A stretch of 64,000 bases of DNA from CBFHWY01 sp965659675 (GTDB lineage: Bacteria; Bacteroidota; Bacteroidia; Flavobacteriales_G; Salibacteraceae): assembly GCA_965659675.1 (NCBI GenBank), contig CBFHWY010000002.1, positions 1-64,000 of the forward strand. The letters are read 5' to 3'. The stretch's first letter is position 1; every line of letters begins with the position of its first letter. Position numbers and translations under genes: made by a program. The notes under the pieces are model-generated. The model saw nothing but the letters and a program-made list of their open reading frames with translations. It did not search any database and was not told where the DNA came from. Shown here in pieces: positions 63,429 through 64,000 of this stretch.

Positions 63429-64000
63429 ATGGGAAAGATTACTGCTGCGGATGTGAATAAACTTCGCAAGCAAACCGGCTCAGGTATGATGGACTGTAAA
63501 AAAGCCCTTGTAGAAGCCGATGGGGATTTCGAAAAAGCAATTGAGATCCTCCGTAAAAAAGGACAGAAAGTAGCAGCTAAAAGAGGCGACCGCGAGGCTG
63601 CTGAAGGTTATGTTGTTGCTAAAACCAATGACGATAAGAGTCAGGGTGTAGTGCTCATCCTTAACTGCGAAACTGATTTCGTGGCTAAGAACGACGATTT
63701 CGTGAAGTTCGCAAACGATATTGCTGATACTGCATTGGCTAATCAGGCCAAAAATGTAGACGAATTGCTTAGCATGAGCCTTAATGGTAATGGAAGCATC
63801 CAGGAAAAGATCACTGAGCAGATCGGTAAGATCGGGGAAAAACTAGAGGTTTCAGAATATGCCTTTATCGAAGCATCTGATGTGATCGCTTACAATCACC
63901 CGGGTAACAAAACAGCGTCTTTGGTTGGCTTGTCTATCGAGGGTAAATCGGATACTGGAAGAGACATTGCTATGCAGATCGCAGCGATGAATCCAGTAGC
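63429..64000 (+). CDS. tsf: Elongation factor Ts, 3' end outside window
   Basis: Guanine-nucleotide exchange factor for EF-Tu; 190 codons are visible and the frame is open to the window edge. The N-terminal UBA-like domain is clear: ITAADVNKLRKQTGSGMMDC, then KKALVEADGDFEKAIEILRK. The first dimerisation-domain part follows with NCETDFVAKNDDFVKFAN, which holds the TDFV motif that contacts EF-Tu. Start is ATG at 63429. It forms an operon with rpsB. Confidence 0.97.
   Translation, partial: MGKITAADVNKLRKQTGSGMMDCKKALVEADGDFEKAIEILRKKGQKVAAKRGDREAAEGYVVAKTNDDKSQGVVLILNCETDFVAKNDDFVKFANDIADTALANQAKNVDELLSMSLNGNGSIQEKITEQIGKIGEKLEVSEYAFIEASDVIAYNHPGNKTASLVGLSIEGKSDTGRDIAMQIAAMNPV

Overview
The window reads as chromosome of a Bacteroidota bacterium, most likely order Flavobacteriales (marine Cryomorphaceae/Owenweeksia-like is my inference). 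Seen in the sequence: five secreted proteins with type IX secretion (T9SS) C-terminal sorting tails, the gliding lipoprotein GldH, an IPExxxVDY-family protein, a DksA-like protein with a degraded zinc finger, the long-form PurF paralogue, and repeated Bacteroidota -7 boxes (TAnnTTTG or TAnnTTCG) a few bases before start codons. Most of the window is core genome; 6.5-20.8 kb is a visibly AT-richer accessory region.

Layout. 1-964: right end of an IS256-family insertion sequence. 1.0-5.0 kb: a sulfur block (SulP anion transporter, OsmC-like protein, CysE, CysM), then an M20 dipeptidase. 6.5-20.9 kb: accessory region with three T9SS cargo proteins (one about 1,400 aa), an XRE regulator facing a repeated palindrome, a two-gene unit (cupin plus two-TM SLATT-like protein, and an RX4H HEPN-like protein), then a MerR-like regulator, a frameshifted small gene and a large serine recombinase whose 3' end runs into tRNA-Ala(GGC). 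21.0-24.4 kb: fructosamine kinase, lipoprotein, trypsin-like T9SS protease, RidA-family protein. 24.4-31.9 kb: ileS, DksA-like, lspA, a family 2 glycosyltransferase and a multi-pass membrane protein in a tight operon. 31.9-38.8 kb (minus): a six-gene operon holB-gldH-membrane GT-PBP1A-scoA-scoB. 38.9-47.8 kb: pgk, cvpA-like, cyclophilin, pheS, acpP-fabF-rnc-IPExxxVDY-pyk, bacilliredoxin, then tRNA-Leu(CAA). 48-60.3 kb: lipoprotein, PurF-like, 3-hydroxyanthranilate dioxygenase, M43 metalloprotease, SDR, TonB-like, purN, nitroreductase, and a minus operon (coiled-coil protein, ispD, rlmN, polyprenyl synthase). 60.3-64 kb: kbl, rplM-rpsI, rpsB and the start of tsf.

How the genes work together. 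SulP, CysE and CysM suggest uptake and assimilation of sulfur into cysteine. HaaO, a neighbouring SDR and an aminomuconate-deaminase-like RidA point to tryptophan/kynurenine catabolism. HolB, GldH, PBP1A and a glycosyltransferase share one transcript-sized block that mixes replication, gliding and wall synthesis. AcpP, FabF, Rnc and Pyk form a fatty-acid/housekeeping operon. The best candidate for an undescribed system is the pair at 15967-18028: a cupin-like domain fused to a predicted 2TM SLATT-like membrane module, next to a HEPN-like protein carrying an RNase-type RX4H motif, in an accessory region that ends at a tRNA-associated recombinase.
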